From positions 310,001 to 374,000 of the forward strand of contig NZ_ML636802.1 of NCBI RefSeq assembly GCF_006476605.1: 64,000 nt of DNA, read 5' to 3'. Below are positions 1 through 9,408 of this stretch, piece by piece. A program made the position numbers and the translations under genes. The stretch is from Brucella gallinifaecis. Its GTDB lineage: Bacteria; Pseudomonadota; Alphaproteobacteria; Rhizobiales; Rhizobiaceae. The notes beneath the pieces were generated by a model, which was not told the origin of the DNA, ran no database searches, and saw only the letters and a list, made by a program, of their open reading frames with translations. Within the stretch, counting starts at the first letter, position 1. Each line of letters begins with the position of its first letter.

Positions 1-967
1 AGATGAAACCTTGTTGCAACGATGAGATTTTCTGCTCGCTCGGTTCACCGGTCAGGATTTTCGGCACGGTTGAAAGCCACATGATCACAATAAATAGCAG
101 CACCGTAACAAGCCAAGTCCATGTCGGATTGCCCTTGCGGGCATGGCGGGTGTTGAACCAGTGGCGGATTGTGACGCCCATCAGAAACACCAGCGAGGCG
201 ATGATCCAGTTGAACTGAGTGCCAAATGCCAGCGGGTAATGGTTCGAGAGCATCAGAAACAGAACCGGCAGCGTCAGATAATTATTATGCGTTGAGCGCT
301 GCTTTGCGATTTTCCCATATTTCGGATCAGGTTTGCGTCCGGCAATAAGATCGGCCACCACGATTTTCTGGTTGGGAATGATCACCATGAACACATTGGC
401 AGACATGATTGTCGCGGTGAATGCGCCCAGATGCAGAAAGGCTGCGCGACCTGTAAACAAATGCGTATAGCCCCAGGCCATAAACACCAGAATAACGTAA
501 AGGATGATCATCAAAAGCGTATCGCTCTTGCCGAGCATCAGCTTGCAGATAGCGTTATAGGCGATCCAGCCAAAGGCAAGCGAAGCAATCGAAATGGCGA
601 TTGCTGTTGGTGCGGAGACATCGAGCACATTCGGATCGACCAGATAAAGATCAGCCCCCGCATAATAGACGATGCAAAGCAGCGCAAAACCCGACAGCCA
701 TGTGGCATAGGATTCCCATTTGAACCACGTCAGATGCTCGGGCATCTCGGCAGGCGCAACAAGATATTTCTGGATGTGATAAAAACCACCGCCATGGACC
801 TGCCATTCTTCGCCATGCGCCCCTACGGGCAAGCCGGGACGCTGACGCAGGCCAAGGTCGAGCGCGATGAAATAGAAAGACGAGCCGATCCATGCAATCG
901 CAGTGACCACATGCAGCCAGCGTGCTGCAAAGCCCAGCCAGTCCCATGCCACGGCAAGATCATACAT
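1..967 (-). CDS. puuD: Urate hydroxylase PuuD (partial, 3' end outside window)
   Basis: Membrane-bound urate oxidase that converts urate to 5-hydroxyisourate. About 322 residues are visible. The protein opens MYDLAVAWDWLGFAARWLHV and runs through several hydrophobic helices with the family's WVGSS-like (here IAWIGSS) and AFLHLGA segments. Full-length members end in a cytochrome c domain, which would lie beyond position 1. The ATG at 967 follows a good ribosome site (GGGAGAG, about 5 nt before it). It is divergent from the LysR gene at 1092 and next to xdhABC, which fits urate breakdown. What is seen is the membrane domain; the haem domain is inferred. Confidence 0.9.
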   Translation of the reverse strand, partial: MYDLAVAWDWLGFAARWLHVVTAIAWIGSSFYFIALDLGLRQRPGLPVGAHGEEWQVHGGGFYHIQKYLVAPAEMPEHLTWFKWESYATWLSGFALLCIVYYAGADLYLVDPNVLDVSAPTAIAISIASLAFGWIAYNAICKLMLGKSDTLLMIILYVILVFMAWGYTHLFTGRAAFLHLGAFTATIMSANVFMVIIPNQKIVVADLIAGRKPDPKYGKIAKQRSTHNNYLTLPVLFLMLSNHYPLAFGTQFNWIIASLVFLMGVTIRHWFNTRHARKGNPTWTWLVTVLLFIVIMWLSTVPKILTGEPSEQKISSLQQGFI

Positions 968-1091
968 GCGGCTCTCCCATTAGTGGTTCCCTTATTTGTT
1001 AGTTTATTATTTGCCAAAGCTTTGCGCCTGTGTGAACGTCGCATCAAGATCAGCACTTTCAAAAAAAACTATACAATGGTGAAATCAACCC
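968..1091. promoter_or_regulatory. puuD / lysR divergent control region
   Basis: 124 bp between the divergent puuD and LysR starts, AT-rich on its puuD side (around 990-1015). LysR regulators usually bind such shared regions. I see no convincing perfect T-N11-A palindrome, so no exact site is claimed. Confidence 0.4.
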
Positions 1092-2006
1092 ATGTCTTAC
1101 CTTGATAATCTGCGCATTTTTGTGCGCGTTGTCGAATTGGGAAATCTTTCGGCGGCGGGGCGCGACCAACGTGCATCACCTGCCGTTGCCAGCAATCGCA
1201 TCAAGGAGCTGGAGAAGCATCTGGGCGTGCGGCTCTTCAACAGAACAACACGCAAACTGACCCCGACCGAACATGGCCGCATATTTTATGATGGTGCGAT
1301 AAAAATACTCGAAGCCGTTGATGAAGCCGAAGCAGCAATCGCGGAACTCGCCAAAAATCCGAAAGGTTCAATTCGCATTACAGCGCCTCTGGGACTGGGG
1401 CGAAGGGTGATTGCCCCCGGAATTCCAGAGTTTCACGACCAATATCCAGACATAGAAGTGCGCCTGCGGCTATCTGATCATGAGATCGACATCATGAGTG
1501 AAAGCGTTGATGTTGCTTTCAAACTGGGTGTGCTGGAAAACTCCAATCTGCGGATGCGGGGCATTTTAAACTGTGAGCGCGTGATTTGCGCAGCCCCCGC
1601 ATATCTGGAAAAACACGGCACCCCACAGACGCCTGATGAGTTGCTGGGTAATCAGCATGATTGTCTGCTGTTACGTTTTCCCGGCTCAAAAGAATATTAC
1701 TGGTCGCTGCAAACGACGGAGGGTCTGCGCAAATTTGAAGTCACCGGGCCATATGATTCCGATGATGGCGACGTATTGACGCAATGGGCGCTTGGTGGAC
1801 GCGGAATCATCAACAAACCGCTGTTTGAAGTGAAAGACTATATCCGCGACGGGCGGCTGGTTCCTCTTTTAGAAAACACACCACCGGCATCAATCCAGCT
1901 TGCTGCGATCTATCCACACAAGCGTTTTCAGGACCCGAAAGTGCGTTTGATTATCGATTTCATGACAGAACGTTGCCAGCGGATGATCAGGGAAATATTA
2001 GCTTAA
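1092..2006 (+). CDS. LysR-family transcriptional regulator of the purine cluster
   Basis: 304 residues, normal LysR length. The N-terminal winged helix-turn-helix covers about residues 1-60 (FVRVVELGNLSAAGRDQ ... LEKHLGVRLFNRTTRKLTPT) and is followed by a LysR substrate-binding domain (about 90-300). It lies divergent from puuD, and its stop overlaps the convergent xdhC stop by a few bases. The position between puuD and xdhCBA suggests that it controls urate/xanthine catabolism in response to a purine intermediate; this is inference. The start is the ATG at 1092 with only a weak GGTGA upstream. Confidence 0.88.
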   Translation: MSYLDNLRIFVRVVELGNLSAAGRDQRASPAVASNRIKELEKHLGVRLFNRTTRKLTPTEHGRIFYDGAIKILEAVDEAEAAIAELAKNPKGSIRITAPLGLGRRVIAPGIPEFHDQYPDIEVRLRLSDHEIDIMSESVDVAFKLGVLENSNLRMRGILNCERVICAAPAYLEKHGTPQTPDELLGNQHDCLLLRFPGSKEYYWSLQTTEGLRKFEVTGPYDSDDGDVLTQWALGGRGIINKPLFEVKDYIRDGRLVPLLENTPPASIQLAAIYPHKRFQDPKVRLIIDFMTERCQRMIREILA

Positions 2007-2830
2007 ACGCTCTGCAAAACCTTACTGGAAGTCAGAACAGCGCTCAAAACCTCTGCCGTAGCCAGCGCAGCGATGACTTCCGGGCGCTTGTCTTTGACGA
2101 GCGCACCGCCAACCGGACAGACGAGATTTTCAAACACATCATCGCTGCCAAATTCGCGTTTCAACCAGTTCTTAAACGTGGCTTTTTTGGTTTTTGAGCC
2201 GATCATCCCGACATAGACGGCATCGCGCCGCTGCAAGGCTTCTGAAACGATCAGAAAATCAAGCGCATGATCGTGGGTCAGCACGATAAATGCGCTGGCC
2301 GGTGGCGCTGAACGCACCACCTGTTCGGGCATGGCCGCAAGACAGGTTTCAACGCCCGGCGCATCAACAGCCATCAGCTCCGCTTCGCGCGTATCGACCA
2401 GAATAACCCGCACAGGTGTGAGCGAGAGGGCATAGGCCAGCGCATCACCAACATGGCCTGCACCGAAAACATAGACATGCGGACGCATGGCGATTTCTGC
2501 ATCAATATTGGCAACCAGTTCTTCTGCAAGACCACGGGTTACGCGCTTGAAGCTTAAGCCCACATGACCGCCGCAGCATTGGCCAATTTCAGGACCAAGA
2601 GGAACATTCATCGGGGAATCCTTGCCCCCAGCCAGAATTTTTCGCGCGTGATCAATCGCCATATATTCAAGCTGGCCGCCGCCAATGGTACGAAAAATCA
2701 TATCACGGGCAACAAGCATCCACGCACCCGCATCACGCGGGGCAGAGCCTTTGACATCCGTCACTTCTATCAGAACACTCTCGGGCCGCTTGTTCAGAAA
2801 CGCCCTTATGTCGTCCCTTCTACCGCCCAT
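2003..2830 (-). CDS. xdhC: Xanthine dehydrogenase accessory protein XdhC
   Basis: About 275 residues. XdhC binds molybdenum cofactor, promotes its sulfuration and inserts it into XdhB. The N-terminal XdhC/CoxI domain contains LIEVTDVKGSAPRDAGAWML, and the C-terminal Rossmann-like part contains YVFGAGHVGDALAYAL and a GMIGSKTKK segment typical of the family. An upstream TTG at 2863 would extend the frame into xdhB. The ATG at 2830 is preferred because AAAGG lies 8 nt before it and it falls just after the xdhB stop. It is the last gene of xdhABC. Confidence 0.92.
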   Translation of the reverse strand: MGGRRDDIRAFLNKRPESVLIEVTDVKGSAPRDAGAWMLVARDMIFRTIGGGQLEYMAIDHARKILAGGKDSPMNVPLGPEIGQCCGGHVGLSFKRVTRGLAEELVANIDAEIAMRPHVYVFGAGHVGDALAYALSLTPVRVILVDTREAELMAVDAPGVETCLAAMPEQVVRSAPPASAFIVLTHDHALDFLIVSEALQRRDAVYVGMIGSKTKKATFKNWLKREFGSDDVFENLVCPVGGALVKDKRPEVIAALATAEVLSAVLTSSKVLQSV

Positions 2831-2834
2831 AAGA

Positions 2835-5189
2835 TTAACCTTTACGAGCGCGTAATCGCTCAATAGCCATCAGCACCCGCTCAGGCGTTGCCGGTGCATC
2901 AAGGCGCGGACTGATCTTGTGATCGGCAACGCTTGCCACTGCATCGGAAAGCGCAAAAAGCACCGACATGCCATGCGGCAGCGGCGGCTCCCCCACCGCC
3001 TTGGAGCGGTGGATTGTCGGCTCATAAGCTTCCGACCAGTCTGTCAGCGCCACATTGAAAATCTTCGGACGATCAGAGGCCAGCGGGATTTTATAGGTTG
3101 ATGGCGCATGGGTGCGCAGACGCCCCTTATCATCCCAGACAAGCTCTTCCGTGGTCAGCCAGCCCATGCCCTGCACAAAGCCGCCCTCCACCTGACCAAT
3201 ATCAATGGCGCGATTGAGCGAGCGCCCGGTATCATGCAGAATATCCGTGCGTTCCACCACATATTCGCCGGTTAATGTGTCAACGGAGACTTCGGAACAG
3301 GCAGCGCCATAGGCGTAATAATAAAAGGCGTGCCCTTTGCCCTTGGCGCGATCCCAATGGATTTTCGGGGTTTTATAATGGCCCGATGCAGAAAGCTGCA
3401 CGCGCCCGATATAGGCCTGTTTGACCAGATCATTAAAGCTCACTTCCTGCTCGCCCACGCGAATACGGTTGGGCAGGAAAATGATCTGATCTTCCGGCAC
3501 CTGATATTGCTGCGCAGCAAAATGAATAAGCCGTTTTTTGATCTGGCGTGCTGCATCCTGTGCAGCCATGCCGTTCAAGTCAGCGCCCGAAGATGCTGCG
3601 GTGGGTGCTGTGTTTGGCACTTTTGCGGTGGTTGTTGCGGTGATCTTCACACGATCAAGATCGATCTGGAATTCTTCAGCCACCACCTGCGCTACTTTGA
3701 GATGAAGCCCCTGCCCCATCTCGGTGCCGCCATGGTTCATATGTACCGAGCCGTCATTATAGACATGCACCAGCGCACCAGCCTGATTGGATTCCGTCTT
3801 GGTGAAGGAAATGCCGAATTTCACCGGCGTCAGCGCCATGCCGCGTTTGACATAGCGGCTTTTCGCATTGAACTCGCGAATGGCCTCGCGGCGCTTTGCG
3901 TAATCAGCACTTTGCTCAAGCTCGGCCACAATGCGCTGAATGATGCAATCTTCCACCTTCTGGTGATAGGGGGTCACATTGCGCGTGCCGTCTGTGCCCA
4001 TTTCATCATAAAAATTGAGCTTGCGGATTTCGAGCGGGTCTTTGCCGACCGCGAAAGCCACTTCCTCGATCACGCGCTCGGCCCCCACCATACCCTGCGG
4101 CCCGCCAAAACCACGAAAGGCGGTGTTGGACACCGTATTGGTATAAAGTGGTGCCGACTGTGCATGAACCGCCGGGAAAAAATAGGCATTATCGCAATGA
4201 AACAGTGCCCGATCGCCGACCGGACCAGACAGATCGGCAGAAAAACCGGCATTCAATGCAAAGAGATAATCGACGCCAAGAATATTGCCCTCGTCATCAA
4301 AACCCACTTCATAATCGACCACGAAATCATGCCGCTTGCCGGTAGAAGTCATGTCTTCATCGCGATCAAGCCGGATTTTGACCGCACGCTTGTGTTTTTT
4401 GGCCGCGATTGCTGCAATGGCAGCCCATTGATTGGCCTGCGTTTCCTTGCCGCCAAAGCCGCCACCCATGCGGCGTACTTCGACCGTCACGCTATGGCTC
4501 GGCACACCCAGCGCATGCGCCACCAGATGCTGGGTTTCGCTGGGTCCCTGTGTGGAGCAATAAACCGTCACATCTTCATCTTCGCCGGGGACAGCAAGTG
4601 ACACCTGCCCTTCAAGATAAAAATGATCCTGTCCGCCGATTTTCATACGCGCCTTGACCTTGCGCGGGGCTTCATCAATGGCTTTGCGGGCGTCACCGCG
4701 ATTAAGCGTCAGCGGCGTGAAAACCAGCCGGTCCTTGGTGCCATCAAGATTTTCAATGGAAAACAGGCCCGGCATTTCTTCATAGTCGATTTTGGCAAGG
4801 CGTGCAGCACGCCGCGCCTGATCACGGCTGCGGGCTAAAACCGCAAAAATCGGCTGGCCATGGAATTGAACCGTGTCGACCGCGAAAATCGGATCATCAT
4901 GCATGCCCGATGGCGAAACATCATTTTCGCCCGGCACATCCTTATAAGTCAGCACATCAACCACGCCGGGAGCCAAACGCACGGCAGACAAATCAATGCC
5001 AGTAATTTTGCCATGGGCCACGGTTGAGAAGCCGATACCAATATGCAGCGTGCCTTCAGGCTCAGCTATATCGTCAATATAGACTGCTTCGCCCGTCACA
5101 TGCTTATGGGCTGAATCATGACGCTGGTCAGTCGCCACACCACCTTTAATAAAGGCCGCTTTGATTTCATTTGCAGGATGCCTGTTCAT
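2835..5189 (-). CDS. xdhB: Xanthine dehydrogenase, molybdenum-binding subunit
   Basis: 784 residues, the usual length for bacterial XdhB. It carries the Moco site that oxidises hypoxanthine and xanthine to urate. Visible signatures are GGGFGGKETQ (Moco contact), AFRGFGGPQGM (substrate-binding Arg region) and the C-terminal AVGEPPLPHGMSV with the catalytic Glu expected in the GE(P/A)P motif. The start at 5189 has a strong ribosome site (GGGAGGATGAC). It lies 10 nt downstream of xdhA and is probably co-transcribed with it and xdhC. Confidence 0.96.
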   Translation of the reverse strand: MNRHPANEIKAAFIKGGVATDQRHDSAHKHVTGEAVYIDDIAEPEGTLHIGIGFSTVAHGKITGIDLSAVRLAPGVVDVLTYKDVPGENDVSPSGMHDDPIFAVDTVQFHGQPIFAVLARSRDQARRAARLAKIDYEEMPGLFSIENLDGTKDRLVFTPLTLNRGDARKAIDEAPRKVKARMKIGGQDHFYLEGQVSLAVPGEDEDVTVYCSTQGPSETQHLVAHALGVPSHSVTVEVRRMGGGFGGKETQANQWAAIAAIAAKKHKRAVKIRLDRDEDMTSTGKRHDFVVDYEVGFDDEGNILGVDYLFALNAGFSADLSGPVGDRALFHCDNAYFFPAVHAQSAPLYTNTVSNTAFRGFGGPQGMVGAERVIEEVAFAVGKDPLEIRKLNFYDEMGTDGTRNVTPYHQKVEDCIIQRIVAELEQSADYAKRREAIREFNAKSRYVKRGMALTPVKFGISFTKTESNQAGALVHVYNDGSVHMNHGGTEMGQGLHLKVAQVVAEEFQIDLDRVKITATTTAKVPNTAPTAASSGADLNGMAAQDAARQIKKRLIHFAAQQYQVPEDQIIFLPNRIRVGEQEVSFNDLVKQAYIGRVQLSASGHYKTPKIHWDRAKGKGHAFYYYAYGAACSEVSVDTLTGEYVVERTDILHDTGRSLNRAIDIGQVEGGFVQGMGWLTTEELVWDDKGRLRTHAPSTYKIPLASDRPKIFNVALTDWSEAYEPTIHRSKAVGEPPLPHGMSVLFALSDAVASVADHKISPRLDAPATPERVLMAIERLRARKG

Positions 5190-5199
5190 GTCATCCTCC

Positions 5200-6678
5200 C
5201 TAGGCGGCGGCTATATTTGGCTTACGCAAGGCTTCGTCCGCGCCTTGCGTTTGCGCATAAAAGCGGCGGAGAAGATTTTGCGCGGCAAGCAGGCGATATT
5301 GCGCACTTGCACGCATATCGCTCAATGGCTGATAGTCGAGGCTATAGGCTTGCAAAGCGGCTTCAATGCTCGCCTCATTCCATGGCTTGCCCAAAAGGGC
5401 TGCTTCCACATTCAACGCCCGTTTTGGCGTTGCCGCCATGCCGCCATAGGCAATGCGGATGGATGCAACATTGTCGTCAGCATCAAGTGTGAGATGAAAA
5501 GCACCCAATGTTGCGGTGATATCTTCCTCAAAACGCTTGGAGATTTTGTGAATGGCAAACTGGCTGCGCTCATCCGGCACCGGCACATGCAGCGTTTGCA
5601 CAAATTCACCCGGCTGACGATCCTGTTTGCCATAGGCAATGAAAAACTCTTGCAGCGGGATTGTCCGGCACTCCCCACCTTTGCGCAGTGTCAGCCTTGC
5701 ATCCAGCGCAATCAATGGCGGCGGCGTGTCGCCAATGGGTGAGCCATTGGCGATATTGCCGCCGATGGTGCCCATATTGCGCACCTGCTGGCCGCCAATA
5801 CGGTTGATCAGATTTCCCAGTGCGGGAATGCGCTGTGCCAGAAATGAAAAAGCTTCCGTATAGGTGACGCCTGCACCAATGCTGATGACGCCATCTTGTT
5901 CGCGCATCATGCGCAGTTCATTAAGATGACCGATAAAGATCACCGGCGAAATATCGCGCATCATCTTTGTAACCCAAAGCCCGACATCGGTTGAACCGGC
6001 AATGATCGTGGCCTTTGGTTCGGCTGCATAGAGTGTGGCAAAATCATTGAGATCAGCAGGCACAACCAGACGATCAGTGCCGTTAGCAATCTCAACCCTT
6101 GCGCCATCGCGCAAGGCTTTAAGCTGGTTGAGCACATAGGCACGTTCGCTCGCAAGCGGGTCGTCTGTCAGTGTGCCGTAATCAGAAATTGCACGCGCTG
6201 CGCGGATAATCGCTTCATAGCCGGTGCAACGGCAGAGATTGCCTTGCAAGGCCTTTTCAATCTGCGCATCAGCGGGTTCTGGATTGCGCATCCAGAGCGC
6301 ATAAAGCGACATGACAAAGCCCGGCGTGCAAAAGCCGCATTGCGAGCCGTGAAAGTCGATCATCGCTTTTTGCACAGGATGCAGGCCACCGTCAGAACCG
6401 CGCAGGTGCTCAATGGTCACGACATGGGTAGCATCCAGCGAACCGACAAAACGAATACAGGCATTCACGCTTTCATAAATCAGCTCGTCAGCCACGATCT
6501 TGCCGACCAGCACCGTGCATGCGCCGCAATCGCCCTCGCCGCAGCCTTCCTTGCTGCCACGCAGTTTGCACGTAAGACGCAGATAATCGAGCAAAGTTTC
6601 GGTGGGCGAAACATGCTCAAGTTCAACCATCTCGCCGTTCAGTAAAAAACGGATACTATGTCTGACTTCCTGACCCAT
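5200..6678 (-). CDS. xdhA: Xanthine dehydrogenase, Fe-S/FAD subunit
   Basis: 492 residues. The N-terminal plant-type [2Fe-2S] domain shows GCGEGDCGACTV. The second [2Fe-2S] domain shows SQCGFCTPGFVMS and LCRCTGYEAI. The FAD-binding domain (about residues 200-370) has TIIAGSTDVGLWV and RNMGTIGGNIANGSPIGD, followed by the CO-dehydrogenase flavoprotein C-terminal domain. It passes electrons from the Moco subunit to NAD. The start at 6678 follows GGGAG. First gene of the xdhABC operon, divergent from the allantoinase fusion. Confidence 0.96.
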   Translation of the reverse strand: MGQEVRHSIRFLLNGEMVELEHVSPTETLLDYLRLTCKLRGSKEGCGEGDCGACTVLVGKIVADELIYESVNACIRFVGSLDATHVVTIEHLRGSDGGLHPVQKAMIDFHGSQCGFCTPGFVMSLYALWMRNPEPADAQIEKALQGNLCRCTGYEAIIRAARAISDYGTLTDDPLASERAYVLNQLKALRDGARVEIANGTDRLVVPADLNDFATLYAAEPKATIIAGSTDVGLWVTKMMRDISPVIFIGHLNELRMMREQDGVISIGAGVTYTEAFSFLAQRIPALGNLINRIGGQQVRNMGTIGGNIANGSPIGDTPPPLIALDARLTLRKGGECRTIPLQEFFIAYGKQDRQPGEFVQTLHVPVPDERSQFAIHKISKRFEEDITATLGAFHLTLDADDNVASIRIAYGGMAATPKRALNVEAALLGKPWNEASIEAALQAYSLDYQPLSDMRASAQYRLLAAQNLLRRFYAQTQGADEALRKPNIAAA

Positions 6679-6913
6679 TTAATCTCCCGCCGCCGGCGCC
6701 GGAATTATTGCAGGCGATTGATATTGTGCGATTTCTATTTTTTCAGATCATAACTGTCTGCGAACCACACTTGTTCCCGATGCTGACTATTGACCGAAGT
6801 TCTGTCTTGGGAAAGATGCTAATTGTTGGATGTCTTTCAAAAATTTGAGGGGGAATGCTCCGCATAAATCTTTATTATCATGGGCCAAACAGACAAAATC
6901 GAGGGAATATCCT
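6679..6913. promoter_or_regulatory. xdhA / puuE divergent control region
   Basis: 235 bp between divergent catabolic operons, the likely site for both promoters and for the cluster's LysR regulator. It holds no gene, and I cannot point to a single binding site with confidence. Confidence 0.4.
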
Positions 6914-8341
6914 ATGAGTTATCCGCGTAATCTGGTCGGCTATGGCCGCAACACACCAGACCCATGCTGGCCGGGTGGAGCCAATATCGCCGTGCAATTT
7001 GTCGTCAATTATGAAGAAGGCGGCGAAAGCTGTATTCTCGATGGTGATCCGGCATCGGAATGCCTGCTTTCAGAAATTGTCGGCGCCCAGCCATGGAGCG
7101 GACAACGCAATCTCAATATGGAATCGATTTACGAATATGGCGCCCGCGCCGGCTTCTGGCGTTTATGGCGTGCTTTCACGCGGCGTAATATGCCAGTCAC
7201 CGTCTATGGCGTGACCCTTGCCATGGAACGCAATCCCGAAGCTGTATCAGCTATGAAAGAAGCCGACTGGGAAATCGCCAGCCACGGTCTGCGCTGGTGG
7301 GAATATAAGGACGTGCCCGAAGAGGTGGAACGCGAACATATTCGTGAAGCCGTGCGGCTGCATACGCAAATTACGGGTTCCCGACCTTTGGGCATTTATC
7401 AGGGCAAGCCTTCGGATAACACATTGAAACTGGTGATGGAGGAAGGCGGTTTTCTTTATTCAGCCGATTCCTATGCCGATGAACTGCCCTATTGGGTAAA
7501 GGGACCAAACGGTCCGCATCTGATCGTGCCCTATACGCTCGACGCCAATGATATGCGCTTTGCAACGCCACAGGGTTTCAACTCTGGCGATCAGTTTTAC
7601 AGCTACCTCAAGGATACATTCGATGTGCTTTATCGTGAGGGGGCTGAAGGTGCGCCAAAGATGATGTCGATTGGTTTACATTGTCGTCTGGTTGGTCGCC
7701 CGGGTCGTATGGCAGCACTTGAACGCTTCCTCGATTATGTGCAGAGCCATGACAAGGTCTGGGTGGCCAAGCGTGTCGATATTGCGCGTCACTGGCACGC
7801 GCATCATAAGCCGAAACAGGCAGATGTGCTTCCGTCCAAGGCCGGCAAGTCGGATTTTGTTGCCCGATATGGCGGCATTTTTGAACATTCGCCGTGGATT
7901 GCCGAACGTGCCTATGACATGGGCCTGACGGAGCTCGCGGATTCTGCATCCGGTCTTCACACGGTTCTGGTCCGCGCTTTTCGCGCAGCAACGGATGATG
8001 AAAAGCTCAGTGTTTTGCGTGCCCATCCTGATCTTGCCGGAAAGCTCGCTCGCGCAAAACGCCTGACGCCTCAATCCACATCCGAGCAGGCCTCTGCCGG
8101 ACTGGACGCGCTGACCGATGAAGAACGCAAGATATTTACCGAACTTAATGACGCTTACAGCCAAAAATTCGGCTTTCCATTTATCATCGCGGTCAAGGGC
8201 CGTAACAAAAAAGAAATTCTCGACGCTTTCAAACGGCGTGTTGAAAACAGCCAGCAAGAGGAACTGCAAACCGCATGTGAACAGGTCGAACGCATTGCGC
8301 TGCTGCGGCTGAAAGATATGCTTCCCGAGACGCTTTACTAG
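6914..8341 (+). CDS. puuE: Allantoinase (PuuE) fused to OHCU decarboxylase (UraD)
   Basis: 475 residues in two domains. Residues 1 to about 310 are the cofactor-free PuuE allantoinase, a polysaccharide-deacetylase fold (MSYPRNLVGYGRNTPDPCWP; IASHGLRWWEYKDV; GIYQGKPSDNTLKL; SIGLHCRLVGRPGR). Residues about 320-475 are 2-oxo-4-hydroxy-4-carboxy-5-ureidoimidazoline decarboxylase, with the catalytic RAHPDLAGKLA histidine and the STSEQASAGL glutamate region. The fusion covers OHCU to allantoin and allantoin to allantoate. The ATG at 6914 has GAGGGA upstream; an in-frame ATG at 6830 lacks family similarity. Confidence 0.95.
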   Translation: MSYPRNLVGYGRNTPDPCWPGGANIAVQFVVNYEEGGESCILDGDPASECLLSEIVGAQPWSGQRNLNMESIYEYGARAGFWRLWRAFTRRNMPVTVYGVTLAMERNPEAVSAMKEADWEIASHGLRWWEYKDVPEEVEREHIREAVRLHTQITGSRPLGIYQGKPSDNTLKLVMEEGGFLYSADSYADELPYWVKGPNGPHLIVPYTLDANDMRFATPQGFNSGDQFYSYLKDTFDVLYREGAEGAPKMMSIGLHCRLVGRPGRMAALERFLDYVQSHDKVWVAKRVDIARHWHAHHKPKQADVLPSKAGKSDFVARYGGIFEHSPWIAERAYDMGLTELADSASGLHTVLVRAFRAATDDEKLSVLRAHPDLAGKLARAKRLTPQSTSEQASAGLDALTDEERKIFTELNDAYSQKFGFPFIIAVKGRNKKEILDAFKRRVENSQQEELQTACEQVERIALLRLKDMLPETLY

Positions 8342-8350
8342 GACAAGACC

Positions 8351-9172
8351 ATGAACCGTAATTATTACGCCCCGACTGGTGGCCTGCCACCACAGACGCA
8401 AATTCTGACAGATCGCGCCATGTTCACGCAAGCCTATGCGGTTATTCCGAAAGGTACATTCAGCGATATTGTTACAAGCTTCCTGCCCTTCTGGGACAAA
8501 ACACGGCTATGGGTTATTGCCCGTCCGCTCTCGGGCTTTGCCGAGACTTTTTCGCAATATATTATGGAAGTGCAGCCGGGCGGTGGCAGCGAACGCGCAG
8601 AACTTGATAATGGTGCGCAGGGCGTGCTGTTTGTGGTTGAAGGTGAAGTGAGCGTCACGATTTCCGGTCAGAATCATGTGTTGAGCGAAGGCGGCTATGC
8701 CTATCTGCCGCCCAAAAGCGGCTGGACGCTTCGCAACAATTCAAGCGCGGTTGCGCGTTTTCACTGGATACGCAAGGCTTATGAATATGTCGAAGGCCTT
8801 GAGGTGCCAGAGCCGCTTTTCCTGAATGAAAAGGACATCGCGCCGACCCCGATGCCCGACACCAATGGCGCATGGGCGACAACACGCTTTGTTGATCCCA
8901 ATGATCTGCGCCACGACATGCATGTGACCGTGGTGACATTCGAGCCGGGCGGAGTGATCCCTTTTGCCGAAACCCATGTCATGGAACACGGGCTTTATGT
9001 GCTTGAAGGCAAGGCCGTCTACCGGCTCAATCAGGATTGGGTGGAAGTGGAAGCGGGGGATTTCATGTGGCTGCGTGCCTTCTGCCCGCAGGCTTGCTAT
9101 GCTGGTGGGCCGGGCAAGTTCCGCTATCTGCTTTACAAGGACGTCAACCGTCATATGAAGCTGCCACGCTAA
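8351..9172 (+). CDS. allE: (S)-ureidoglycine aminohydrolase (bicupin)
   Basis: 273 residues. A manganese-dependent bicupin that releases ammonia from (S)-ureidoglycine to give ureidoglycolate. It starts MNRNYYAPTGGLPPQTQIL, as is usual for the family, and has a first cupin (about 70-130, GVLFVVEGEVSV) and a second cupin with metal ligands in the E-T-H-V-M-E-H-G region (about 205-212), then VLEGKAVYRL. It begins 10 nt after the puuE-uraD stop and is almost certainly in the same operon. No allantoate amidohydrolase is visible beside it. Confidence 0.93.
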   Translation: MNRNYYAPTGGLPPQTQILTDRAMFTQAYAVIPKGTFSDIVTSFLPFWDKTRLWVIARPLSGFAETFSQYIMEVQPGGGSERAELDNGAQGVLFVVEGEVSVTISGQNHVLSEGGYAYLPPKSGWTLRNNSSAVARFHWIRKAYEYVEGLEVPEPLFLNEKDIAPTPMPDTNGAWATTRFVDPNDLRHDMHVTVVTFEPGGVIPFAETHVMEHGLYVLEGKAVYRLNQDWVEVEAGDFMWLRAFCPQACYAGGPGKFRYLLYKDVNRHMKLPR

Positions 9173-9187
9173 AACAACAACAGATGA

Positions 9188-9230
9188 TACAGCGTATTTT
9201 AATCTTACAAAAAACTTAAAATACGCTGTA
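9188..9230 (+). terminator. 15-bp inverted repeat after the purine operon
   Basis: Perfect arms at 9188-9202 (TACAGCGTATTTTAA) and 9216-9230 with a 13-nt loop, 16 nt after the ureidoglycine aminohydrolase stop. There is no U-run directly after it, so it may act as an mRNA 3' hairpin rather than a classical terminator. Confidence 0.6.
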
Positions 9231-9408
9231 ATCGAAGATGTGAATACTTTCGTATTGACCGCCATCTTTTAGCAAAGCTTAATATAATTAAAAAATCATA
9301 ATAAATTGCCTGTTGAACAGCTTCTTGTTTTGTGTTCAATAATAGATTGAGATTTGAGATCTGTCAGATCAACATTGCGTATCACGAATATAGATAGAGA
9401 TTACAATA

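Noticed and set aside
431-1105. 224-codon plus-strand frame
   Set aside because: Antisense to puuD, whose membrane protein reads clearly on the other strand.
3330-4601. 423-codon plus-strand open frame
   Set aside because: Lies entirely antisense to xdhB, with Cys/His-rich non-protein-like composition and no ribosome site; shadow of a real gene.
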